Source: Pseudomonas fluorescens (GTDB lineage: Bacteria > Pseudomonadota > Gammaproteobacteria > Pseudomonadales > Pseudomonadaceae). Taken from it: a stretch of 64,000 bases of DNA. The stretch spans positions 1-64,000 of the forward strand of contig NZ_CABVII010000027.1 in NCBI RefSeq assembly GCF_902497995.1, read 5' to 3'. Positions 36,811 to 45,224 of this stretch are shown here, one piece after another. A program made the position numbers and the translations under genes. Under the pieces are notes generated by a model. That model was not told the origin of the DNA, did no database searches, and was given only the letters and a program-made list of their open reading frames with translations. Positions within the stretch are counted from its first letter, which is position 1; each line of letters opens with the position of its first letter.

Positions 36811-36828
36811 CGTAAAGGTGCGTTTACG
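36811..36828. promoter_or_regulatory. Candidate operator upstream of the glyA-sox operon
   Basis: CGTAAA (36811-36816) and TTTACG (36823-36828) form a dyad with a 6-base spacer, 121 bases before glyA. The P. aeruginosa operon is controlled by the AraC-type SouR and by GbdR. Binding here is inference. Confidence 0.35.
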
Positions 36829-36878
36829 ACATGGTAGGAAATGGCACGCCGAACACCTTCTCCAATCCAGCAGAGAAC

Positions 36879-36973
36879 CCTGTGGGAGCGGGCTTGCTCG
36901 CGAAAGCGTCAGGTCAGTCAACATCAGTGGTGGATGACCCACCGCATTCGCGAGCAAGCCCGCTCCCACAGGG
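36879..36973. repeat. REP inverted pair
   Basis: CTGTGGGAGCGGGCTTGCTC and its complement, between the glyA promoter and the convergent end of the TraX-like gene. Confidence 0.85.
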
Positions 36974-36974
36974 G

Positions 36975-37691
36975 TTATGAGGCGACTTGACGGACGAGTA
37001 GCAGCAGTAAGAAATGCAGTGGATACAAGGCATACGCCCACCGCCGCATCGGTGGCGGCTTGAAATGCCCGGCATGTCGCAACAAGACCAGACCCAGCAA
37101 TGGCGCGATCAGACAAACGGCGATGCCGAGAACGGCTGCCCCACTGCCCAACCGGGCCGAGTAATACAGCACTTCCCATTGATTGGCAGCCAGGCAGATC
37201 AATCCCGGCAACAGGCTGTAATACCAGGGCCGCCTGATCACCAGCAACATCACCCACGGCAACAACACCCCGAAAAAACCGAACATCAGTCGTTCCGTGA
37301 ACAGTGCCGCGAGCACAACGGCAGCGACCGCCAGCAGTCGCGATTGCAGCAGCGGTTGCTGCCAGCCACGCGCCACCAACAGGCCCAGGACCAGCGTGGG
37401 CAATACGTTCAGGGTATCGGGATCAGGAATGAACATTCGGTAGGGCATTTCACTGATGGCGCTAAACAGCACCAACCACCCCAGATAACGCCACTGGCCG
37501 TCGGTCGTTGCGCTTCGGGCCCGCGACAGATTGGCCGCCATCGCCAGACAGAACCACGGGAACGCCAGCCTACCGGGCACATACAGGACATCGACGGAAT
37601 AACCGACATATCGCAGGTGATCGAGCACCATGCTCAACAGCGCCAGCCACTTCAGCAGATCCAGTGCCCCGTCCTGTTGAGTCATGTGCAT
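36975..37691 (-). CDS. TraX-family membrane protein
   Basis: 238 aa from the ATG at 37691 (MHMTQQDGALDLLKWLALLS), with AGGG 5 bases upstream; a second ATG two codons later is possible. It has at least seven hydrophobic spans. The N-terminal pattern ALDLLKWLALLSMVLDH and LYPLHFLLLLL near the end match TraX-type acetyltransferase-like proteins (TraX acetylates F pilin). No conjugation genes are near, so the chromosomal role is unknown. Confidence 0.75.
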   Translation of the reverse strand: MHMTQQDGALDLLKWLALLSMVLDHLRYVGYSVDVLYVPGRLAFPWFCLAMAANLSRARSATTDGQWRYLGWLVLFSAISEMPYRMFIPDPDTLNVLPTLVLGLLVARGWQQPLLQSRLLAVAAVVLAALFTERLMFGFFGVLLPWVMLLVIRRPWYYSLLPGLICLAANQWEVLYYSARLGSGAAVLGIAVCLIAPLLGLVLLRHAGHFKPPPMRRWAYALYPLHFLLLLLVRQVAS

Positions 37692-37814
37692 AATTGCCCT
37701 GTATTTTTCTGACAGAAAGATCCCGTGTGCTCCCCGGACGACCTTCGGTAAAGTGCGCACCATCATTGACCACGAAGCTCTTCATCATAAGAGTCTCGAT
37801 CACGGAAGCCGGCC

Positions 37815-38855
37815 ATGACCGATAAGAGCCAACAATTCGCCAGCGACAACTACTCCGGTATCTGCCCTGAAGCCTGGGCTGCCATGGAACAGGCCAACCA
37901 CGGCCACCAACGCGCGTATGGCGACGATGAGTGGACCGCCCGCGCGGCCGATCAATTCCGCAAACTCTTTGAGACCGACTGCGAAGTGTTTTTCGCTTTC
38001 AACGGCACCGCCGCCAACTCCCTGGCCCTGTCGTCGCTGTGCCAGAGTTACCACAGCGTGATCTGCTCGGAAACCGCCCACGTCGAAACCGACGAATGCG
38101 GCGCACCGGAGTTCTTCTCCAACGGCTCCAAATTGCTCGTCGCCCGTACCGAAAACGGCAAGCTGACCCCGGAATCGATCCGCGAAATCGCCCTCAAGCG
38201 CCAGGACATCCACTACCCGAAACCCCGCGTCGTGACCCTGACCCAGGCCACGGAAGTCGGCAGCGTCTACACCCCCGAAGAAATCCGCGCCATCAGCGCC
38301 ACCTGCAAAAAACTGGGCCTGAACCTGCACATGGACGGCGCACGTTTCTCCAATGCGTGCGCATTTCTTGGCTGCTCGCCAGCCGACCTGACCTGGAAGG
38401 CCGGTGTCGACGTGTTGTGCTTTGGCGGTACGAAAAACGGCATGGCGGTGGGTGAAGCGATTCTGTTCTTCAACCACAAACTGGCCGAAGACTTCGATTA
38501 CCGCTGCAAACAGGCCGGGCAACTGGCGTCGAAGATGCGCTTCCTCTCGGCACCGTGGGTCGGGATCCTGGAAAACGACGCCTGGATCAAATACGCCCGC
38601 CACGCCAACCACTGCGCGCAGCTGCTGGCCGAGCTGGTGAGCGACATCCCTGGCGTGGAACTGATGTTCCCGGTACAAGCCAACGGCGTGTTCCTGCAAC
38701 TGTCGGAACCGGCCATTGCCGCACTGACCGCCAAGGGCTGGCGTTTCTACACCTTCATCGGCAACGGCGGCGCGCGGTTCATGTGCTCGTGGGACACCGA
38801 AGAAGAACGCGTGCTGGAACTGGCGGCGGATATTCGGGAAGTCATGGCGGCCTGA
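37815..38855 (+). CDS. ltaE: Low-specificity L-threonine aldolase
   Basis: 346 aa PLP enzyme. It starts MTDKSQQFASDNYSGICPEA. The substrate-loop motif GDDEWTARAADQFRKLFE and the PLP lysine in CFGGTKNGMAVGEA are present. It splits threonine or allo-threonine to glycine and acetaldehyde, or acts in reverse on glycine. Its position between the sox and gbc operons (as PA5413 in P. aeruginosa) ties it to glycine turnover. Confidence 0.92.
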   Translation: MTDKSQQFASDNYSGICPEAWAAMEQANHGHQRAYGDDEWTARAADQFRKLFETDCEVFFAFNGTAANSLALSSLCQSYHSVICSETAHVETDECGAPEFFSNGSKLLVARTENGKLTPESIREIALKRQDIHYPKPRVVTLTQATEVGSVYTPEEIRAISATCKKLGLNLHMDGARFSNACAFLGCSPADLTWKAGVDVLCFGGTKNGMAVGEAILFFNHKLAEDFDYRCKQAGQLASKMRFLSAPWVGILENDAWIKYARHANHCAQLLAELVSDIPGVELMFPVQANGVFLQLSEPAIAALTAKGWRFYTFIGNGGARFMCSWDTEEERVLELAADIREVMAA

Positions 38856-38869
38856 AGCCCCCACCAGGC

Positions 38870-39005
38870 TGATCGTTCCCACGCTCCGCGTGGGAATGCC
38901 TCTCGGGACGCTCCGCGTTCCTGCCTCACCACCGATTCAATGCCGAGCACCGTTGTGACGCAGAGCGTCACGGGCTGCATTCCCCCGCGGAGCGTGGGAA
39001 TGATC
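38870..39005. repeat. Second-family dispersed repeat (CCCACGCTCCGCGTGGG type)
   Basis: CGTTCCCACGCTCCGCGTGG opens the element and GCGGAGCGTGGGAATGATC closes it, with an internal TGACGCAGAGCGTCA hairpin. This class differs from the REPs elsewhere in the window. It occupies most of the first half of the 341-base gap after ltaE; the rest is AT-rich and featureless. Confidence 0.75.
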
Positions 39006-39196
39006 ATTAAATGCTTCACGATCAGAACAATCATAAAAGCATTTCAATTACTTAAGAATAAATCGCCTCGCCTCAACCACAAATAAACTCAACGCGCAAG
39101 CTGTCAAGTCTTACAGGTGTATATCGTAAATGAAATTGTTAAGATTCCATCGCAGCAGTAAAAAAGCAATTTCAACTTACGAAAAGGAATACGACA

Positions 39197-39409
39197 ATGA
39201 ACGACAAAGTAAAGATTAAATTTCTAGTAGACGGCCATAACACTTCAACTTTTCCAGAATTTGACCACTTTGAGTCAATTCCTTATATGAACGCTGGCGA
39301 CAAACTATATTTCGAGGCCAATAACAGCACGTATACCATTCTTTACAAGAAATTTTTCGTTGGCACTCATGTGACTCAAATCACGTACGCGATGACAATA
39401 GATAACTAA
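39197..39409 (+). CDS. Small AT-rich hypothetical protein
   Basis: 70 aa (MNDKVKIKFLVDGHNTSTFP...), preceded by AAAAGGA about 7 bases upstream. Composition is far more AT-rich than the flanking genes, which points to recent acquisition. It is rich in Phe, Tyr and Thr and predicted to form beta strands; no family is recognised. It stands alone in a roughly 0.9 kb low-GC pocket between ltaE and gbcB. Confidence 0.5.
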   Translation: MNDKVKIKFLVDGHNTSTFPEFDHFESIPYMNAGDKLYFEANNSTYTILYKKFFVGTHVTQITYAMTIDN

Positions 39410-39711
39410 ACTTACAAACAACCAAACATACAGCCACCACTAAAATTTCAGCATATTTATTAACTTGCGATGGCATGTAAATTTGCAGTGCGCTGCAATC
39501 ATGCCATCTTTTCATCAACACCCCCACTTTTAAAAGCTCGGCCTTATCGACTTTTTCGCTAAACCATGCGAACAACACCTCGTTTTCTCCAAGTCAATCC
39601 CGTAATTCCGCCCGCCGCATCGCCCCTGAGAATTGGAACCGACAATTACGGTCTACATTGTCTGTCGACTGACAAACTGAGGCCGGATCTGTTTGTCGAC
39701 TGAAATGCCGC
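39410..39711. other. AT-rich intergenic region with no supported gene
   Basis: A minus-strand frame at 39381-39578 lacks a ribosome site and overlaps the small gene. GTCGACTGACAAAC (39664-39677) and GTTTGTCGACTGA (39691-39703) form an imperfect repeat. The stretch AAAGCTCGGCCTTATCGACTT (39531-39551) faintly resembles the RHS-tip leader. Nothing else is seen. Confidence 0.3.
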
Positions 39712-39808
39712 CCCTGTGGGAGCGGGCTTGCTCGCGAAAGCGCCGGATCAGTCAACATCAATGTTGAATATCAGTACGCCTTCGCGAGCAAGCCCGCTCC
39801 CACAAGGG
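39712..39808. repeat. REP inverted pair
   Basis: CCTGTGGGAGCGGGCTTGCT and its complement, just after the gbcB stop. Confidence 0.85.
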
Positions 39809-39819
39809 CTTGGCATGGC

Positions 39820-40920
39820 TTAGAACTCGATCCGCACATCACCCTTCGGCACGCTGCAGCACGACAGGATGAACCCCTCGGCTTCGTCTTCTTCGGTGAT
39901 CCCGCCGTTGTGGTCCATGTCGACCTCGCCACCCAGTTTCAACACCTTGCAGGTGCCGCAGATCCCCATCCCGCACGCTTTCGGAATCAACAGGCCCAAC
40001 TTGGCAGCAGCGGCGTGAACGGTTTCCCCCGGTGCAACACGAATGCTCTTGCCGGACGCCGTGAACTCCACCTGATGCAGGTCCGCCACGTCGATGTCCG
40101 GTGCGTCTGCGGCGATTTCGGCTTGTTCCACCGCGTCGGCGCGGGCTTCCGCTGGCGTGGCCCCGAAGGACTCCTCGTGATAACGCGACATGTCGAAGCC
40201 GACCGTTTCCAGCATGCGTTTCACCGCATTCATGTACGGCGTCGGGCCACAGCAGAACACTTCGCGCTCCATGAAGTCCGGCGCCATCAGTTCGAGCATC
40301 TTGTGGTTCAGGTAACCGCGATAACCGGCCCACGGCTCGCCCAGACCATGCTTCTCGCAGATCAGGTGCAGGCTGAAGTTGTCGATCCGCGACGCCATGT
40401 GCTCCAGCTCGCGGTGGTAAATGATGTCTTTGGGCGAACGGGCGCTGTGGATAAACACCATGTCGACGTTGCCGTTGGTGTCGTAGAACCAGCGCGCCAT
40501 GGACATGACCGGCGTGATGCCGACACCGCCGCTGAGGTACAGCACTTTCGGCGCGGTGAAGTCCATGGCGTTGAACAGCCCGACCGGTCCGTGCACCGCC
40601 AGCTCCTGGCCTTCGTGCAGGGTGTCGTGCAGCCAGTTGGAGACCTTGCCGCCCGGCACGCGCTTGATGGTCACCGAAAAGCTGTACGGCACCGACGGCG
40701 AGCTGGAAATGGTATAGGAGCGCATGATCGGCACGCCTTCGATTTCCAGCTCCAGGGTGACAAACTGCCCCGGCTTAAAGAAGAACAGGATCGGCTGGTC
40801 GGCCATGAAGCAGAAGGTGCGCACATCCCAGGTTTCCTGGATGACTTTGACGCAACGGACGATGTGTCGACCATTGGCCCAGGTCTGGGTGGTTACTGGA
40901 TTCAGGAAGCTGTTGGACAT
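39820..40920 (-). CDS. gbcB: Glycine betaine demethylase reductase subunit
   Basis: 366 aa from the ATG at 40920 (MSNSFLNPVTTQTWANGRHI), with GGAG 6 bases upstream. FAD/NAD(P)H-binding ferredoxin reductase module (about 20-255: RSYTISSSPS; YLSGGVGITPVMSM; FCCGPTPYMNAVKRM) and a C-terminal 2Fe-2S ferredoxin (CGMGICGTCKV, then a fourth Cys in LSCCSVP). It feeds electrons to GbcA. It is transcribed divergently from gbcA. Confidence 0.95.
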   Translation of the reverse strand: MSNSFLNPVTTQTWANGRHIVRCVKVIQETWDVRTFCFMADQPILFFFKPGQFVTLELEIEGVPIMRSYTISSSPSVPYSFSVTIKRVPGGKVSNWLHDTLHEGQELAVHGPVGLFNAMDFTAPKVLYLSGGVGITPVMSMARWFYDTNGNVDMVFIHSARSPKDIIYHRELEHMASRIDNFSLHLICEKHGLGEPWAGYRGYLNHKMLELMAPDFMEREVFCCGPTPYMNAVKRMLETVGFDMSRYHEESFGATPAEARADAVEQAEIAADAPDIDVADLHQVEFTASGKSIRVAPGETVHAAAAKLGLLIPKACGMGICGTCKVLKLGGEVDMDHNGGITEEDEAEGFILSCCSVPKGDVRIEF

Positions 40921-40994
40921 GCTGTTCTCCACCGCCGATGGTCGGCCTTATGTTGGCGATTCTGCGTATAGCGCGAACCACCCATTTACCTATC

Positions 40995-41020
40995 TGCGAC
41001 ATTCACATACTTATCGCGAC
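40995..41020. promoter_or_regulatory. Candidate GbdR site in the gbcB/gbcA divergent promoter
   Basis: TGCGAC (40995-41000) and CGCGAC (41015-41020) form a direct repeat with a 20-base period. AraC-family activators bind half-sites about two helical turns apart, and GbdR is the known activator of gbcA and gbcB. The specific assignment is inference. Confidence 0.45.
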
Positions 41021-41023
41021 CAG

Positions 41024-41040
41024 CCCCCAATTACCGGGGG
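41024..41040. terminator. Short C5/G5 hairpin in the gbc intergenic region
   Basis: CCCCC (41024-41028) pairs with GGGGG (41036-41040) around AATTACC. It lies beside the candidate GbdR repeat and could separate the divergent transcripts. Confidence 0.35.
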
Positions 41041-41205
41041 TTGCGCGTCGGGAACAGATTGGGCCATGTCGCCCATGGATAAGGTTCCGGACAACGGCGG
41101 CCCCACACTCGCCACATACAAAGACGTTGTATTTACACCCTTGCGTAGCAAACCGTATCAGCCACTATTCGCCGGCCACACAGAATGGCCATGAGGATCA
41201 AAACG

Positions 41206-42501
41206 ATGGACGTCACCGCAAAAATCAGCCTGGGCGATCCGCTGGAACCCGCACGCAAGGCCACCGCGCAGATGCTGCAAGAGCGCGAGCGCACTTTCTC
41301 GCTGCCGCAGCCGTTTTACTCTGACGAGCGGCTGTTTGATATCGATATGCAGGAAATCTTTCAGAAAGAGTGGTTGATCGCCGGCATGACCTGCGAGATC
41401 CCGACCAAGGGCAACTACCTGACCCTGCAAATCGGCAAGAACCCGATCATCGTGATTCGCGGCGCCGAGGGCGTGGTGCATGCGTTCCACAACGTCTGCC
41501 GTCACCGCGGCTCACGGCTGTGCACCAGTGAAAAAGGCAAGGTCGCCAAGCTGGTCTGCCACTACCACCAGTGGACCTACGAGCTGGACGGTCGCCTGCT
41601 GTTCGCCGGCACCGAAATGGGCGCCGACTTCGACATGAAGCAATACGGCCTCAAGCCGGTGAACGTGAAGACCGCCGGTGGCTACATCTTCATCAGCCTG
41701 GCGGAAAACCCGCCAGCCATCGATGACTTCCTGTCGACGCTCAACCATTACATGGAACCGTACGACATGGAGAACACCAAGGTGGCGATTACCACCACCT
41801 TGATGGAAAAGGCCAACTGGAAGCTTGTGCTGGAGAACAACCGCGAGTGCTACCACTGCAACGCCTCGCACCCGGAACTGCTCAAAACCCTGCTGGAATG
41901 GGACGACGTCACCGACCCGCGGGCCGACCAGGCGTTCAAGGACCACGTAGCCGCCTCCGCTGCCGCCTGGGAAGCCGAAAAAATCCCTTACGCCCACGCC
42001 AGCTTCGGCCTGCGCAACCGCATCGTGCGCATGCCGCTGCTCAAGGGCACCGTATCGATGACCCTGGATGGCAAACAGGGCTGCGCCAAACTCATGGGCC
42101 GGATCAAGAACCCGGACCTGGGCTCGATGCGCATCCTGCACCTGCCGCACTCGTGGAACCATTGCATGGGCGACCACATCATCGTCTTCACGGTGTGGCC
42201 GATCAGCGCCCAGGAAACCATGGTCACCACCAAGTGGGTCGTGCACAAGGACGCGGTCGAAGGCGTGGACTACGACGTGGAGCGCATGCGCCAGGTCTGG
42301 GATGCGACCAACGATCAGGACCGTCGCCTGGCCGAAGAGAACCAGCGCGGGATCAACTCCACGGCGTACCAGCCAGGGCCTTATTCCAAGACCTATGAGT
42401 TTGGCGTGGTGAATTTTGTGGACTGGTACAGCGAGCGGTTGCTGAACAACCTTGGGGCTGAGCCTGCGCCATACCTCAAAGGCGTGCCGGTTCAGGGATA
42501 A
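41206..42501 (+). CDS. gbcA: Glycine betaine monooxygenase, Rieske oxygenase subunit
   Basis: 431 aa from the ATG at 41206 (MDVTAKISLGDPLEPARKAT), chosen over upstream ATGs because AGGA lies 8 bases before it and the known protein starts MDVTA. Rieske ligands Cys98-x-His100 and Cys118-x2-His121; mononuclear iron His217 and His222 (ECYHCNASH). It removes one methyl from glycine betaine, giving dimethylglycine and formaldehyde. It works with GbcB. Confidence 0.95.
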   Translation: MDVTAKISLGDPLEPARKATAQMLQERERTFSLPQPFYSDERLFDIDMQEIFQKEWLIAGMTCEIPTKGNYLTLQIGKNPIIVIRGAEGVVHAFHNVCRHRGSRLCTSEKGKVAKLVCHYHQWTYELDGRLLFAGTEMGADFDMKQYGLKPVNVKTAGGYIFISLAENPPAIDDFLSTLNHYMEPYDMENTKVAITTTLMEKANWKLVLENNRECYHCNASHPELLKTLLEWDDVTDPRADQAFKDHVAASAAAWEAEKIPYAHASFGLRNRIVRMPLLKGTVSMTLDGKQGCAKLMGRIKNPDLGSMRILHLPHSWNHCMGDHIIVFTVWPISAQETMVTTKWVVHKDAVEGVDYDVERMRQVWDATNDQDRRLAEENQRGINSTAYQPGPYSKTYEFGVVNFVDWYSERLLNNLGAEPAPYLKGVPVQG

Positions 42502-42510
42502 GATCAAAAG

Positions 42511-42605
42511 CTTCGCGAGCAAGCCCGCTCCCACAGGAGATCGGTGGTGTTCACAAATGTTGTGAACCACTTCAATCCCTGTGGGAGCGGGCTTGCTCGC
42601 GAAAG
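42511..42605. repeat. REP inverted pair
   Basis: CTTCGCGAGCAAGCCCGCTC and its complement. The spacer has GGTGGTGTTCACAAATGTTG, which pairs with GTGAACCAC to extend the hairpin. Confidence 0.85.
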
Positions 42606-42624
42606 CGGTCTCAAATTCACCCAA

Positions 42625-42831
42625 TCAGCTTGAAGACCACCGCACACTGCCATCCTCCCCGATAAACTCCTCGACAATGCTCTCCCCCACCCACCGCACC
42701 TTCACATAACCCTTCAACACCCGATCCGGGTACGCCTCATCCCGCGCATTTTGCGTTTCCGACCACAACACCCGCGAATGCCCGTCCAGTTCACTGGCGT
42801 TGCCATACGGAATCGCCCATGCCCGGCACAA
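42625..42831 (-). CDS. Possible small hypothetical protein with TTG start
   Basis: 68 codons from a TTG at 42831 that follows AAGGAGGG by about 11 bases. The frame is open to 42921, but the upstream part is Cys/Arg-rich and unconvincing. The C-terminal part reads like protein (GYVKVRWVGESIVEEFIGED). No family is recognised; it may be a decayed gene end. Confidence 0.3.
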   Translation of the reverse strand: MCRAWAIPYGNASELDGHSRVLWSETQNARDEAYPDRVLKGYVKVRWVGESIVEEFIGEDGSVRWSSS

Positions 42832-42969
42832 CGCGCATGCAGCCCTCCTTGAGCCGCATAGCAAATGCCGTTGTGCAAATGCCCCCAATACCAGTAATGA
42901 CAGGTGACTGGTTGAAGTCAAAACGGGCCTTAGAACTGTATGAAATCTGATCTATAGCGTTCAGGCCTA

Positions 42970-43545
42970 TGCGGAACGTGGCTTGCAGGGTTTGGCGAAC
43001 AAGTTATCCACAACTCCACCCACAGCTAATGGGGACAAGTCGGAATCTTTGGAAAATTTATTCACAGAATGCGAAAAAAATCCGTGACTTATCTTGAAAC
43101 AGGGTTCCAGACCACAGTTGGTTGTTTTTTGATCTAAAGTCTACAAGCCACGGTTTACCTGGCCCGCAGAGGATGGCGAACACCTTATCCACAGAAGCGC
43201 CAACAGACTTTGGGGGCAACTTTGGCAATTCTGTGGAAAACCGCGGGAACCCGCGATAAATCGGGGCTTGCGAAAGGTATTCAAGAATAAAGCAGTGATT
43301 TGGCTATTTTTTAATCAGACGCCTGACAAGCCCGGTTTATATGGGCTGTAGCCGACAGCAAACATCTTATCCACAGAAGCGCCAACAGAGATTGGGGGCA
43401 AGTATTGGCCCGCGAACACCCTTATCTTCTGGAAAAAGCTCGTGAAAACCGTGAGTTAGGCTGGTTGTTTTTCGTACGAAGGCTTGCAGGGCTTGTTTTA
43501 CATGGGGTGCAGCGAGGGGCGAACATGTTATCCACAGAAGCGCTA
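42970..43545. repeat. Tandem non-coding repeat with regularly spaced DnaA boxes
   Basis: Perfect DnaA boxes TTATCCACA lie at 43005, 43185, 43367 and 43528 (spacing 180, 182 and 161), all on the plus strand. The last three continue as TTATCCACAGAAGCGC, then (C/T)AACAG. Each unit also has a T-run followed by a conserved GC segment (ACAAGCCNCGGTTTA-like). Extra boxes: TTATTCACA at 43059-43067 and TGTGGAAAA (reverse, one mismatch) at 43232-43240. The 866-base gap holds no convincing ORF. Confidence 0.75.
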
Positions 43546-43573
43546 ACAGGGATTGTGGGTAAAAGGAAAAAAT

Positions 43574-43684
43574 CCCTGTAGGAGCTGGCTTGTCGGATCG
43601 CCGCACCGCGGCGAAGGGGCGTAACAGTCAACATAGATGTTGAATGTGATGGCCTCTTCGCTGGCAAGCCAGCTCTTACAAGGG
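43574..43684. repeat. REP inverted pair (GAGCTGGCTTG variant)
   Basis: CCTGTAGGAGCTGGCTTGTC with an inserted GGATCGCCGCACCGCGG on the left arm, and CTGGCAAGCCAGCTCTTACA on the right. It abuts the last DnaA-box unit. Confidence 0.8.
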
Positions 43685-43697
43685 TTTGGTTAGCGCC

Positions 43698-44264
43698 TTA
43701 CGGGCGGTACATCAGATAGGCCTCACCCCTCACCCGAATCATCGGATGTGGCGTGATCTGGCACGTATCGACAATACGAAAGCCATGTCGCTCGTAAAAC
43801 CGCCGGGCGCCGGCATTCGCGGCGTAGTCGATCAGGCTCAAGCCGTTGAGCCCGAGCTGGTTGGCACGATCGTAGGCGTAGTCGAGGAATTGCTTGCCCA
43901 GGCCCTGGTTCCGCCAGCCCTCATGCAGCGCCAGGCTGGAAATGTAGAGGGTGTCGGGGATTTCCATCGTCGCGTAGGGCGCCAGGACCGGGTCGGTCAC
44001 AGGCGTAGCCAGCGGATCGTGACGCATCACGTAGCTGTGCATCATGCCAATGACTTGGTCGTCCGACTCTGCGATAAGGCAGTTCTGCCAGGAGAAGTCC
44101 ACGTTGTCACGGGCATATCGAATGGCGCCGACGTCCAGCAGATCCTGGCCGGGCTGTGCCAATTGGCTCCAGATGTAATCGGCAGTCCCCTCTGATGTGA
44201 TCTGGAACAAACGCGCAATTTCCCGCGCATCCGCACGCACGGCTAAACGAAACTCAACTGCCAT
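43698..44264 (-). CDS. GNAT-family N-acetyltransferase
   Basis: 188 aa from the ATG at 44264 (MAVEFRLAVRADAREIARLF), with GGGGA upstream; the longer frame runs into REP DNA. Acetyl-CoA motif A is LYISSLALHEGWRNQGLGKQ (Q/RxxGxG/A form), followed by SLIDYAANAGARRFYERHGF. The substrate is unknown. It is probably monocistronic, flanked by REP elements on both sides. Confidence 0.85.
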   Translation of the reverse strand: MAVEFRLAVRADAREIARLFQITSEGTADYIWSQLAQPGQDLLDVGAIRYARDNVDFSWQNCLIAESDDQVIGMMHSYVMRHDPLATPVTDPVLAPYATMEIPDTLYISSLALHEGWRNQGLGKQFLDYAYDRANQLGLNGLSLIDYAANAGARRFYERHGFRIVDTCQITPHPMIRVRGEAYLMYRP

Positions 44265-44298
44265 TATTTCCCCATAAATGTCGGTGACACGAACATCC

Positions 44299-44416
44299 TG
44301 TGGGAGCGGGCTTGCTCCGGGCGGCGTTCCGACGAAAGCGGTGTGGCAGGCAATTTTAATGTCGACTGACACGCCGTCTTCGTCGGAACGCCGCCCGGAG
44401 CAAGCCCGCTCCCACA
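44299..44416. repeat. Extended REP pair with GGGCGGCGTTCCGACGA insert
   Basis: Both arms carry the same CTCCGGGCGGCGTTCCGACG insertion in mirrored orientation, so near-perfect pairing spans about 45 bases per side. Such symmetric variation implies that the arms change together. Confidence 0.85.
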
Positions 44417-44438
44417 TTGGTTCTGTGCTGATTAGCTG

Positions 44439-45209
44439 TTAGCGGACCACGCCTTCTTCAATCAGCAGCTTGAGAATCGCCTCAGCCCCCGCCTCGGGAC
44501 TCAGCCCTTTGAGCACCTGCCCACCGCCACCACTGGCCTTGGCCGTGGCCGCCTTCATCCGGTCAGCACCACTTTTGGCCTTGATCACCTTCAAGCGTTT
44601 AGGCCGTGGTTTGGCTGGCTGCAGCGTGGCGACGGCAAGCAACTCATCATCGACCACATCAACTTCATCCGCCTGCAGCACACCGCGTCGAGCCGGACCA
44701 TAAGCGCTCTGCCGAGGCTTCGGCGCGGCGTTATCCACAGTCGCGAGAAACGGCAACCGCACTTTCAACCGACGACGCTGACCCCGGGGCAAGGCTTGCA
44801 GTACCAGGGCCGAGCTGCCGTCGATGGATTCAACCTGGGCCAGCCCCACCACCAGCGGCCAGCCAAGACTTTCGGCCAGCAGGAACGGCAGCATGCCGGA
44901 GCCTTCGCCGGTTTCCGCCTGACTGCCGGTCAATACGACCTGAGCGCCGGCGTCACGCAAATAGGCGGTCAATGCGGGCAGCGCATCGGCGCCGACCGGT
45001 TGTTCCAGCACATGCAGCTGTTCCAGTCCCATGCCCAGGTAAGCGCGCAACGCCGGTTCCGCGACGTCGCCGGCATGCAGCACTTGCAGGTTATCCCCCG
45101 CCAGTTGCAGGCCCAGTTCCACCGCCCGCGCATCCTGTTCCGCGCGACGTGGCCGGCCGGAGGTCGGGTGGGCGCCGATGGACACCAGGCTGATGATTTT
45201 CGTGCTCAT
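44439..45209 (-). CDS. etfB: Electron transfer flavoprotein beta subunit (dimethylglycine-linked)
   Basis: 256 aa. ETF-beta fold: KIISLVSIGAHPTSGRPRRA, then VVLTGSQAETGEGSGMLPFL, the AMP/FAD-contact region. A Lys- and Pro-rich linker precedes the C-terminus (KPRPKRLKVIKAKSGADR). With EtfA it accepts electrons from DgcAB during dimethylglycine demethylation. It follows etfA by 15 bases. Confidence 0.9.
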   Translation of the reverse strand: MSTKIISLVSIGAHPTSGRPRRAEQDARAVELGLQLAGDNLQVLHAGDVAEPALRAYLGMGLEQLHVLEQPVGADALPALTAYLRDAGAQVVLTGSQAETGEGSGMLPFLLAESLGWPLVVGLAQVESIDGSSALVLQALPRGQRRRLKVRLPFLATVDNAAPKPRQSAYGPARRGVLQADEVDVVDDELLAVATLQPAKPRPKRLKVIKAKSGADRMKAATAKASGGGGQVLKGLSPEAGAEAILKLLIEEGVVR

Positions 45210-45224
45210 AACCCTTTCCTTTCC

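Noticed and set aside
39381..39578. 65-codon minus-strand ORF
   Set aside because: Overlaps the end of the better-supported small gene, has no ribosome site and is an AT-rich chance frame.
43367..43667. Minus-strand ORFs of 79 and 81 codons in the DnaA-box array
   Set aside because: They run across repeated non-coding units and a REP arm; no start signal.
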